The position numbers and the translations under genes were made by a program. Below are positions 16,427-28,400 of a stretch of DNA of 59,628 nt, in pieces. The stretch is taken from NCBI GenBank assembly GCA_031178305.1, contig JAPSJG010000002.1, forward strand, positions 1-59,628, read 5' to 3'. This DNA is from Sinorhizobium sp. (lineage in GTDB: Bacteria > Pseudomonadota > Alphaproteobacteria > Rhizobiales > Rhizobiaceae). The stretch's first letter is position 1. Each line of letters opens with the position of its first letter. Under the pieces are notes generated by a model. It did no database searches. It was not told where the DNA came from and saw nothing but the letters and a program-made list of their open reading frames with translations.

Positions 16427-19400
16427 CTATCTGTAGATGGGATCTGCAAGCCGGTCGCGCAATTCCTTGCCAAGCGCCTCATTGCTGATCAGGACGCCGT
16501 CCTGCCTCTTGGCGGAAATGCTCGCTCGAGTCTTGATCGAGCGCTGCAACGTCTCCTTCGTGATCGCCACCGGAGCGTTGATCTTGACTGCGTTGAAGCG
16601 CTTGATGTCCTCGATCGCCTCGGCCATCGTTTCCTTATCCTTGGCGAGCGCGGCCATCGCGAACCGGCTGATGAGGCGCTGGCGCTTCTGCTTGATGCGG
16701 CTCTCCGCATCCTTCAGCGCCGAGTTCCGCTCCCACGTCTCGGCGACTTCAGCCGGCGTGAAGCCGAGCGCCTGGGCGATGATGCTCGGGATGCCGATCT
16801 CGTCCTGGGGCACGATCTCATCCCCTCGGATCGAGGTAACACCCTCGTCGGCATAGCGATATGCCTTCATCAGGTCCCGCACCGCCTTCGGAGCCATCAT
16901 CTCGATTCCGCGGGCGACGACCCCCTCGTCGGTGATGACGTTGAAGCCGCGGTAAAGCTGCTCACCGAGCGACACTGTGGCGCCAAGGGACTGCGAGAGC
17001 CAATACTGGTATTCGTCCTTCCCTTGGAGCTCGCGCGAGGGCGAGCGGAACCACAGGTCCGGCATGCCAATACGCGAGGTCAGGTCGATACCGAGATAGT
17101 GACCGGGAGCGCCATTGAGGACGATACCGCCGAGCTCGGGGCCAAGAATATCGACGATGTTTGCGCGGAACTGCTGTTCGAATGCCATCGGATCGTCGTC
17201 GTCGCCGAAGATCAGACCTGCAAGCGCCATGGCAAGGCTGTAGCCCATGACGCCAGACACGCCGGACATGAGGGCCATCATGCCCGTGATCCCGGCGACC
17301 TGGTACCGCGCCTCCCGGCGGGCCGCGGGCGTCTCGCCCTTCACCGCCTGATGGATATCGCGGAACATGCGGTAGAGCATGTTGATGTTGTGCTGGCGGA
17401 ACACCAGCGCGACCTTGGCAAAGTCGTTCTGCAGAAGCGCTGGACGAGACGAGTTGGAGTAGTCGAAGTGCGTTTTCCACGTCAGATCGTGTGCCGTGTC
17501 GATCGCGTCCGACTGGTTCTGGCCGGCCGCCCGCGCCATTCTGTAGGCGGCGAGGGCCGTGACTTCCCGGTTCCACACCTCGGCGCGGTGGAATGCCCAC
17601 GAGATGATGCCCATGACCTTCGCGCGTAGCGGAGAATACTCGACGCCGGTCTCGCCTACGCCGGCAAGATCATGGCTTTGCGTGCGATCGATCAAGCCCG
17701 ACTCGTAGAATGCTTCGATCGCTCTCTTCTCATCTTCTTTGAGGTTAGCCCGCGCAACCGAGCCGCGGCCCGCGACGGAATCGCGGGAGGCTTGGGCGAG
17801 CGCCTTGCCAGCCTTGAGAATGCCACCGAACCGGGCGCCGAGTATTGGCAGGCCGAGCATGACAGTTTGTGACATGTTGACCAGCGCCGAAGCCGGAGAC
17901 GCAGCAAGGAACCAGACGAAAGCCGTGCTCGTCATGGTCTGCGCCACCTTGCTCCCGGTCGGGTTCATCACCCAATCGTGGCGCTTCGAAAGCTCGTTGG
18001 CGAGCGTCATGGCGCGGGTCTGATCGTCCGCTTCCTTCGCCTGGTCGAAAGTCTGGTTGACGAGCTCCTGAAGCTCGAGCCCGAACTTCAGACGCGCCAT
18101 CTGGTGGGCGGCATGGAACATGTGCGACGAGAACACGCGCAACGCGTCGCCGGTAAAGCCGGCTGTGCCCTTGCGGTGGATAAAACGCTTGCGCGCGGAC
18201 AGGTCCGGCATGGACTCGAGGTAACGCTGCCAGACCTGATCCATCAGCTCGGGACTGACGCCGGAACCGCCGAGGAGTTCTTCGATCTCGGCGACGATGC
18301 GCGGGTCCATTGCACGGCGAAGGTCGCTGCCCGCCTCCATCACGCCAACTTCGAACTTCGCGTTCGGATAGTCCTTCTGCATCTGACGCACAGCGCGGTC
18401 CCGATCGGCAACGGTCTCGAATTTGGAGAAGCTGAGCACCTTGCCGTCGATGTCGCGCGCCGTCGCAAAGTACCGTCCGAAACGGCCAAGCGGGAAGTAC
18501 GGACCTTGAACTCGGCTGGCCTCGAACGCGATGCGCATGCGGGTGAGCCGGGCTTTCGCGGCCCACTGGCCTTTCGTCGTCGCGGCACGGTAAGCACTGG
18601 CAGCATCTTCTTCGGCATTCTTCTTATCGATCCCGGTCAGTCCCGCGTCCTTGATCTGCTGCAAGGTGCGTCTGTATCGGTCCTCAGCCTGGCGCAGCGC
18701 GATTTCCTGCGCCTTGCGGACGTTGTCCAGCAGGATTTCGTCAAGTTCCTCGGTCTGCTGCCTGTAGGCGTCGCGGACCTTGTTAAAGAGCTCACGCCCC
18801 TTCGGTGACAGGGTCGTATATGCCTTCCGCAGCGCCGCGTATCCCGGCATAGCTTGCGTCTCGGCATCCACCTTTGACGGATCGATGCCGGAGAGTGTCG
18901 CCTCGTGCATGAGGTCAGCGAGCGCCTGGGCCTTGGCCTTGTCTTTCCCGACGAAGCCGAGCCGGGTGTATTTCAACCATTCCTGCCCGATAGCGTCGGC
19001 TTCCGCGTGCTTGGTGCCCCTGAAGGCATCCATGATGCGCTTGACACGGAGGTATTCGCCCACGGCCTTCATGTTTGGCCGGGCAAGCTCGCTGAAATAA
19101 TTGAGGGGGATGGATTTGAGGATGGCGGGCTGAAGGTCAGTCAGCTTCCCGCGAAGATCCTCGACGATGCGGGTCTCGGTTACGCGTTGCCGCTTTTCTC
19201 GGCCTCGACCTTTTCCTTGATAATCTGCCGTGCTTGCTTCAGCGAGGCCGCTCGTGTCGGGTCGCCGGCCGGCATCTGGTTTACCCGCAACAGGTGCTCG
19301 CGCCACTTCTGCAGCGTGTCGAAGGGGCTCGGCGCGTCGATCGGCCCGCTTACCTGTGTTTTTGGGTCCATTGAAGATTTCTCCAGCCAGTTTATCGGCG

Positions 19401-22400
19401 GCTGCGTCGATCACGGCCTCAAAACCGGTGATCGCGGCCGCATCGTAAGGTGTGTTCGTGGTGAAGTCTATGACGTTCGCGCGATCGGCAGCCATCAATT
19501 TGCCGGCTGCATGGGCCTCATTGGCTTGATCGACCGTGATGGCTTTGCTGTTGAGTTGGGCTTGCAGGAAGCCTTGGAGCGCGTATTCGACACCGATCAT
19601 GGCGTTCTTGAGCTTTGCCATGGACAGCGCGGCAAGGTCTGGCGTTTCGCTCGACAACGCCTCCGCCGCTGCCACAGTCAGCGCAGCCCGTGTAACCTGC
19701 CCGTCGTGGCCCGCCGCCCAAATGCTGTACAGTCCGGGGTAGGCGAGGAAGCCGATATCGGCCGAACTGAGCGGTCCATTGCTCGGGTGGTTGTGGTAGA
19801 CGACCACCTTGCGATCAGGATTGGCCATCGCGGCCAGCAGCCTATTGTTCATGCCGGTGTTGGCCTTGTCGCCTGCCGTGCCGTATTCGACCACAGAGCC
19901 GTCGTCATCAAGCGCAAGCAGGTATTCGTGGCCGGTGCGCAGTCCGTCTGCGGTAACGCGCTCGATGGCCGCGTCACGCAGCGGAATGCCCTTCTTCAGG
20001 TCAGGCGTGCCCAACGAACGCAGGTTCCCAACCGCGCCCTCTACGGCCGGGTCGGGCCGTTTGTTCTGCTTGGCAGGCTCCGCCACCGCCGCAACGTCTG
20101 TGGTCACCTCTGTCGTTTGGCCCGCCACGCCCTTTGGCTTCGGCTTGAGCGCGTCTACCAATCGGCGGTGACGGGCGGCAGTCTCGTCGAGCTCCTGTTG
20201 GCCCGTCCAGGGCGCAATCTGCCTTTCGAGCGCCGGCGCCTGCCTCTCGATCTCGGCGATACGCTCCTTGTCGGCCGCTGGAATGCGGGCGAGGCCCTTG
20301 ATCGTGTTGACGATGCGCATGGCCGTGCCCGTTGGATCCATGTCCGCCGCGTCCTCGACGCTCACGTGGTAGTCGCGATCGCCCGCCAGCGTGATGTCGT
20401 ACTGGCGCGAGTGCATGTGCTCGATCGAAATCTTGAAGCCGGCGTATTCGCCGATCTCAGTTTCGCCCGCCCGCTCGATCAGGTCCTTGCGGATCGCCGC
20501 GATAACGGCGGCGCCAAATTCCTTATGCTTGTCGAATGCCTCACCCTTCACCGTCGCCGCGAAGGGCTTGCCTTCGACCGCCTGCGCACGCTGCGCGTCG
20601 GCCTCGACTTCGGGAAGGCGATTACGCAGCGATTGCGCTTCCTCGTTGAGCGAGCGAATTCGGCCCTTAATGCGATGCTGCTCGCGATCGTGCTCGGACG
20701 ATTGGCGTTCGAGCTGCTGCAGTTTCCGCCGGGTTTCCATTTCCTCTAGGATGAGGGGATTGCCCGATGCAGCCGCTTTCATCTCGGCCGCGTTGGCAGC
20801 CTCGCCGCCGATATCCTCGATATCGCGCTTCTTCAGGTCACCCTTGCGGATTTGTTCGATGAACTTCGCCTTGGCCTCGATCGTCTGCCACTGACGCGCA
20901 TCGAGCGTGTTCTCGGTGGCATATCGCATGATCTCGATCTCGAACCCTTCCGGATCCTCGGCATAGAGTTCGTTGCCCTGCCGGATACCGCGGCCGTCTC
21001 GTTGTTCAAGATCGGACGGGCGCCATGGCGCATCCAGGTGGTGCAGGCCAACAAGCCGGTTCTGCACGTTGGTCCCGGCACCCATCTTAGCCGTCGAGCC
21101 AAACAGGAATCGGATTTTGCCCGACCGCACCTTGCCGAACAGTTCTTCCTTCTGCGCCTCGGTATTGGCGTCATGGATGAAGGCGATTTCGCTTTCAGGG
21201 ATGCCGCGATCGATCAGCTTCTGGCGAAGATCGTCATAAACGGAGAACGAGCTCTGCAGCGCGAGGAAGTCGTCAGGTGACATCTTGTCGAGCGCTTCCT
21301 GCGCGGCCTCGTCGCCGTCCTCGGCCTTGGCGATCAAGTCGCGCAACTTGGCCTGTTCGGCTGCCATGGCCTTCTTCGGCGTAGACAGGTCGATGAACAC
21401 GAGCTGCGTTCCGCGCTTGTCGGTCCACTTCTTGTAGATGCGAACCATCTCGTCCGCGGCGCGATGAACCTTGGAACCGCGATAGTCCCCGTAGCCGGGA
21501 TCGACGAGACGCATGTCGAGCGCGGCCTTCCGCGCGTCCGACATGACCTTCAGCATGTTATCGGCGCCCTTTTCCTGCTTTTTGGGCAGGTTCTCGGCGC
21601 GCCAGACGATCGACCCCTTGGGATAGGCCAGGTTGCCAGCCTCGTCGGCACTGCCTTCGCCGATGTATTTCGCCTGGTCCGGAGAGCGCTCGACGACGAC
21701 GATGGTCGGCTTGCCTCCCTTGACCTTCGGGAGCGGCATAGTCCTTCCAAGGGCCTTCATCTGCGCCTTGATGTCGTCATTCGTGATGACGTCGGCGAAG
21801 GAAAGATACCGCTGCATCAGTTCGGGCACGTTGACGAACTTCGCAAACCGGCTGTTCAGCTTGTACTGGCCGGACGGCGAAAGCTCCCAATCTGTGACGA
21901 CTTCGCCAAACACCCTCGCCCAAGCATCGAAATGGGCGATGCCAAGGTCCGTCAGCGACTTCCGGTCAAGGTAGCGCTGGATTGTATACATCTCAGCCAT
22001 GGTGTTGCTGAGCGGCGTGCCGGTGAGGAAGGCGACGTTATTCCCTCCGGTCTTTTCCAGCACGAATTGCGTCTTCATGTAGAGGTCGGCCGCGCGCTGG
22101 CTGCCGGCGGCATTGCCGAGACCGGCCACGCGCTGCATGGACGTTGAGTAGGCGAGGTTCTTGAATTCGTGCGCCTCGTCGACTGTGATGTCGTCCACGC
22201 CGAGCTCGTCGAAGGTCAGGCCCTCGTCCTTCTTGCCGGCGTCGAGCAGCTTCTCCATCTTGGCCTTGAGGTTGTCGCGCCATTTGGTGAGCTGCGCGAC
22301 GTTGCGGCTCTTTTGGCCGGTCTCGCGGCGGAGCTCCGCAATGGACTGCTCAAGATCATCCATCTGCTCCTGGATGAACCGGGCCTCATACTCCGGGTTC

Positions 22401-25400
22401 ATGCCGATGCGGCCGAACGCCGAATGCGCGACGATGACGGCGTCCCAATCGCCCGTAGCGATGCGGGCGAACAGCCGCTTGCGGTTCTCCTTCTCAAAGT
22501 CGCGTTTCGTGGCTGCGAGCACCTTGGCGCCCGGGTACAGCTTCACAAAATCCGCGGCCCACTGGCCCACCAGGTGGTTGGGCACGACAACCATGGGCTT
22601 ACGTGCCTGCCCGATTCGGCGCTTCTCCATGATCGACGCAATGGCGGCGAATGTCTTGCCGGCGCCGACGGTGTGATCCGCTAGGGCGGTACCACCCTGA
22701 AGCCGCCGCCAGATGAACGATTTCTGGTGTGGGCGCAGTTCGATGATATCGTCACTCACCTTACCCGGGAGGGTCAGGTGCGATCCGTCATACTTCCGCA
22801 AGACGTCAGTGTTGAAGGTGTCGTTGTAGAGCCGAACAAGCTCTTCGCGGCGGGCATCATCCTGCCACAGCCACTTGTCCCACTCGGCTTTGACGCGTGC
22901 TGCCTTCTCGTTGGCCGCTTCCGTGGCTTCCTGATTGACAGCGGTCGAGCCATCACGGAACCGGTCGTGGATCGTGATGCTCTGGCCGTTAAGCACCGCC
23001 AAGAGCACAGTCTCGACGCCTGCGCGATCGGTACCGTATAGGGTCGAAGCGGCCGGGCTCGGGCGCGGGACTTCAACAGCCCATTTAGCGTTTGCCCTGG
23101 AGTAGTATGCCTTCCCGCGGGCGCCGCTTTCCGTGATGTGCATCGCGAAGTCTTCGATGTGCTTTGCGGGCACCCATGGCGCGCCTGGCTTCACATCAAT
23201 GTCGACTGCCTCGATGTCCGCCGGCTGCACGTCGCGGAGCGCGGCGATATTGCGGCGGAAGTCCGGATCCTGCTCCGCGGCACGCTCCGCCTCGGCGAGT
23301 TTCTGCTTGACGTTGCCGGAGAGGTACGCGTCAGCGGTCTCATAGGCGCCGGATGGCGTCTTGTAGACCAGCGGCCCCAATTCCTCGACGATGGCGTCTG
23401 CGGGCTTGCCGTACAGGAACGACATCGCATCAAGGTTGATGCGACCGAAGTCATTGAGGGAAGCAGCCAGTGCATCCTTTGCGCTGCTGGCACTCGTGAC
23501 CCGGCTATACGGCTGCTGCGTCCTCTTGGTGAAGATCGCTGCCTTTTGGGCGCTCGGACCCTTCGCGGTCTCGCCCGTCTTCTTTGCAACGGCGGGGCTG
23601 ATGCCCTTGTCGAAGCCCTGTTCGAGCGCGCTGATCTGCGGCCATGTCGGATCGTCGCGGAACAGTCGCTTGTTGGCGTCCGCATTGATTGGTCCGTGCT
23701 TGGCGACAAACCCGTCGTAGAGCGTGTTGAGCCGCTTGCGCAGGTTCTCGATCTGCGCGTCGCTGGCTTTCTCGTCGATCTGTGCCCGGCGGAGTTTCGC
23801 GAACGCATCGCGGACCCGGACCATGCCTTGCACCCGCGCCTTGGCGGTCTCGTTGGGATATTCCAGCACCTGGGAGACCGGCTGGCCGAGATGATCCGGC
23901 ATGCGCACATGCACTTCGCCATCCGGGGCCAGGAAAGCGGTTCCTACCTGCACGTCTGTGACGGTCTCGGGCACGTTGACCGTTTCCGGCACCACTGCGG
24001 CGCCGGGCTCGACCATGACATTCTGCGGCAATGCGCGGATTGCCTTTTCCAGTGCCTCCGACAGGTCCTCGCCTTCACGCGCGACGAGTGCGGGCTCATC
24101 CGGCCCGTACATGGTGCCGTACGCCCCGAAGTCGCCGAGCATCATTTCCGGCTTGTCGATGAAATACTGGTTGAGCGGGACCGCCTTGCCGTCCTTGCCC
24201 TTCCACTCGCCAACCTGCGTCCAAGACGTGTCCGGCTTGTCGCCCTCGAGTCTTTTGCGCAGGATCACGATATCCGTCGTGACCTCGGTACCGGCGTTCT
24301 TTAGGAACGCGTTGTTCGGCAGGCGGATCGCGCCGACGAGGTCGCTCGTCTTTGCGATCTGGTCGCGGGCTGCCGCGCTAGCCCCGTCAAGAAACCGGTT
24401 CGTGACGACCATCGCCAGAACGCCGCCGGGACGCAGCGCCTCGATCGCCTTCGCGAAGAAGAAGTTATGTATGGAAAGCTTGTTGAGGTGCCTGCGCTGC
24501 TTGTCATAGAGCTTTTCAGAGCCGAACGGCGGGTTCCCAATGGCAAGGTCGAAATAGTCGTTCGGCACCGTGAGCTTCTCAAAGCCCATGGGCGACTGTA
24601 TGTTGGCGCCCGGGTAGAGGTTCTTGGCTATGCCGCCCGTGATGTGGTCGAGCTCGACGCCGGTGATAGCAGCACCATCGCGCAGCTCGCCCGGCATGAG
24701 GCCAAGGAAGTTGCCGGCGCCGACGGACGGCTCCAGCACCTGACCGCCCTTGAAGCCGAGCCTGCGGGCAACGTCCCACACCGCGGACACGACTTCAGGC
24801 GAGGTGTAGTGAGCATTCCGTGTAGAGGATTCGGCGGAGGCGTATTCAGTCGAATCGAGAAGCGCCTTCAGCTCGGCCGCTTCCTTCTCCCATCCCTTCG
24901 CAACGCTACCGTCTTCACGATAGAACGCGTTGCGCAAGCCGCCCCATCCTACCCATTTCGCGAGGACGCTCTGTTCCTCACGAGTTGCAGCACGCTTTTC
25001 CTCGTCAAGTTTGCGCAACAGGCGGATGGCCGCGATGTTACCTCTGAATTTGGCCTTTGCGCCGCCTTCTCCGAGCTCGTCTGCATCCGTGATGACATAG
25101 TTCGTGGGCCGCTGCTGCGCAGGGGTTGCCGCCGATTGGACATCAACAAGGGTTTCGGATATATTTTCAGTGGGTCGCGGCGAGGCCGACGCAGTATTCC
25201 GGTCGCCCCACAAGTCGCTGAGACGGCGTGAACTTCTCTCAGTGCGCCGCGAACCCTTCTCAAAAGCCGTCAGCAGCCACGTCTTAGCGGTTCCGTCGTA
25301 ATCAAGACGCACGCCGGCGCGCCCGGTTTCGTCCTCAAGCTGAATGCGCCGCGTGGTCGAGCGTTCCGGGTCAACCTTCAAGCGCTCGATGAAGCCTTGC

Positions 25401-28400
25401 AGATCCTGCAGCACTTCCGGGTGCCAAGCGATGAGTTTCGCAAGGCCGGTACCGTTGCTCTGGTTGGAACCAGGTGCGCCCCAAACAAGGTCAATGGGGC
25501 CAACCTCGGGGTGATGAAGCGCGCCGATCGCGTCGCCGGTCTGCCTGCGCTCAAGCTCAAGGGCGGCTTCGCGCCATTTTCCTTCATAGCCGCGCAGGAT
25601 GGGGCCGAATGGCCCTTCCGTTACCTCGTCTGTGCCGTCTTGGTTTCTTCCGCCGGCAGGAGCAAGTAAGTCTCCCTGACCTGCTGCCACGCCTCGTCGG
25701 GTTTCACGCCCTGTTGCTCGAGCTGATCCACCGCCTGATACGTCTGCTCGGCTGCGTCCTTCAACGCCTGCTCCAGGAGCCCCGCCTGCTTCAGTTCCCG
25801 GTACCTGTTCGGCAGGTGCTCTTTCCAGTGCTCTCGACCGAGATTGATCCAGTTCTGCAGAAACATCTTCGGTGGTTCCTTCTTCGGCGCTGATGGCCGC
25901 GATGTCGGCGGCCTCGACTTCGGCAGCACTGGACATGCCCTCGAACGCGGAAGCGCGTGGATCATATTTGACCCCCATGTACCACGACTTCAAGTAGGGC
26001 CGCACGTCGTCGCCAAGGTCCGCAAGCATCGCCTTGGCAAAGGCGGCGAACGTGCGGGCGCCCTTCTCGATGTGGTAGCCGGCGAGCGTAATGCCGGCCT
26101 GCAGTATCTCCGGATCGATGCCGCTGTTGAGCGTGCTGCCTGACAGCTTCCGGCGCAACAATGCGCGCGCCTTCTCTGCCGCGTCCTCAGTAAAAATCTT
26201 GTTCTCGGATATGGATGGCTTTGCCTTCTCCGTCTTCAGCTTGGCTGCGGCCTTGGCCTCCGCCTCCAACTCCCATTCGGCTGGCGTATCGACAGTCTCC
26301 GCCAGATAGCCGCCGAACACAGCCTCGGCCTCAGTGGCGCGGATTTCGCGCCCATTGCCTTCCCTCGCGGCGACATAGCCCATCAGGTAGTCGTCGATCG
26401 GGTTGTGGCCGTCCTTGCGATACTTGGTGCCGTCTACCGGCCTGCGCTGCGGTTCCTTGCCGGCCTTGGCGTCCTGCCAGCCCTTCGCCATCTGATAGGC
26501 AACGGGGCTTTCCGGGTGCGGCTGGCCGAACTTGGTCCCCGCCCATGCTGCCTTCCACTCCTTAGAGCGAAACAAGGCACGGGGATTGATCTCGGACTGG
26601 GCAGCCGGCTCGCTGAATTGTTTTTGAATATTTTTCGCCGGATTTGCAGATTTCTCGCGGATCTCGAAACGCTTGCCGCTCTCGACCACCTCATGCGTCG
26701 CGCCCAGCTTCTCCTTGGCGACATGCGCCTGAGCCTTGTCGCGCGATCCGAACCACTTCGGAGCGAACGGCTCTTGCGTTTTGCCGGACTCGAGCCAGCC
26801 TTTGAAGCCGTCCAGGGTGGTCTCGCTGATCGCTCCAAGACCTTTCCAGCCGCTGGTGTAGTTTTCCATGTAGGCGGCGCGCGCTTCTTCCTCGCTGCCG
26901 TAGCCGACCATGACCTTGTGCTCGTCGAACCGCCCGCGAGCTGGGTCGCGCTGATCGACGACATAGACCTTCGATGAGCCGTCGAGCGCGTCAGTGCCCG
27001 GCTTCACAAACACGTCGATATGATCCTTGTCGCGGCCGACGGTGCCCCTGATGTAGCCGTAGTGGCTCTTCATCGTGACGGACCACGGCTTGCCGGATGC
27101 GCTCACACCCTTGCGTTCGGAACCGGCGGGGTTCTCGATCGAGATATCCAGCCCGCCGAGCGAGATGCGGCCAACTTTGTAATTGCCGGCTTCCTTCTGC
27201 GCCTGTGTCGGCTCCGGTAGATCGTTGTTCGGTGACGTCGCGGCCTCGTGTGCGGCCTCGTCAATCGGTTTTGCTACCGGCTTAGGCGAGGGGGCTTCGT
27301 TGCGCCCTGGCTGGCCTGTTAGCTCGACGATCTCGTTGCCGGCATGCATGCGCGAGTAGGCTTCATAGCCCGGAACGTCGCCTGCCCTGTCCCACAATTC
27401 GAGGGGATAGCGGCCTACGCCGGGTTCGGCATGGATCGGGATGTCGCGGCTGCCTTCGGACGCTCCCCAGCCATTTCCGGCCTTGTTCCACGTGACCAGC
27501 GTGGCCTTGCCGTCCTTGATCGCGACACGAGCACCCTTCGCGCCGAGACCTTGCAGGCCTGCGGCACTGAGCGCGCCGGCGTTCGTGTCGACATAGACCG
27601 TCTTCAGCGTCCGCGGCTTCCGCCCGCTATCGCCCTCATGGCCCGGATCGTTGCGAGCCGCCTTGTCGCGCGTCGTGGTGCCGTCGGCGTGCACCTGATA
27701 GACGCTGCCCTTGGCCGTTCTGAAGGTCCCGACCGGCGCCGGGTCCTGCTCGGCCGTTCCCGTGCCGCGCTCGGCATCCCTGACCGCGATCAGCTTCTTC
27801 TGGATGTTCGGGGTGAGGTTGCCCCACATCACGCGCTCGTTGCGCTTGATGCCGGCCTCGTCCAACACGCGCTTGCGGGCCTGAGCAGTCAGTTCAACGT
27901 CCCACCACTGGCCGGCTTCGTCCTTCGCCGCGACCGCTTCCGGTTCCTGCTTCGCGCGCGCCGTCTGGCGCTGCTTGAGCAGACGCTCGTTGACCGGATG
28001 CATCTTCACCGGAAGGGTGGATTTCGCCTCCTTCGCGGCACGCTCGACGCGGTACCGGTAGTCGTCGGCCATGCTGGCGAGGTCCTCGACGGACACGCCG
28101 AACTCGTCCGCCAGCCGCTTGCGCTCTGCCGGCAGCACCTTCGACATGTCCACCTGAGACGTGCCGCCGAGCTTCTTGGCAATCACCTGCTCGCGGGCGA
28201 GGTCGTAGAGATGCGCGTGCCTCTCGTCGGGCAGCACTACGGTCCGCTCGCCAAGGCGACGGCTGTTCGGGCCCGCATCGGCGGGTTCGCGCTCGATCGG
28301 CGGATTGCGTTCGAGCTCTTGTTGCTCGACCTGGTCCGGCGTCAGCCCACTGACGGAGAGCTGTTCGACGGGCACCTGATACGCCTTGCCCTGATCATCG

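Noticed and set aside
18905-20749. Long frames opposite the polyvalent gene (up to 614 codons)
   Set aside because: They are antisense shadows of a high-GC gene with no ribosome sites or recognisable motifs.
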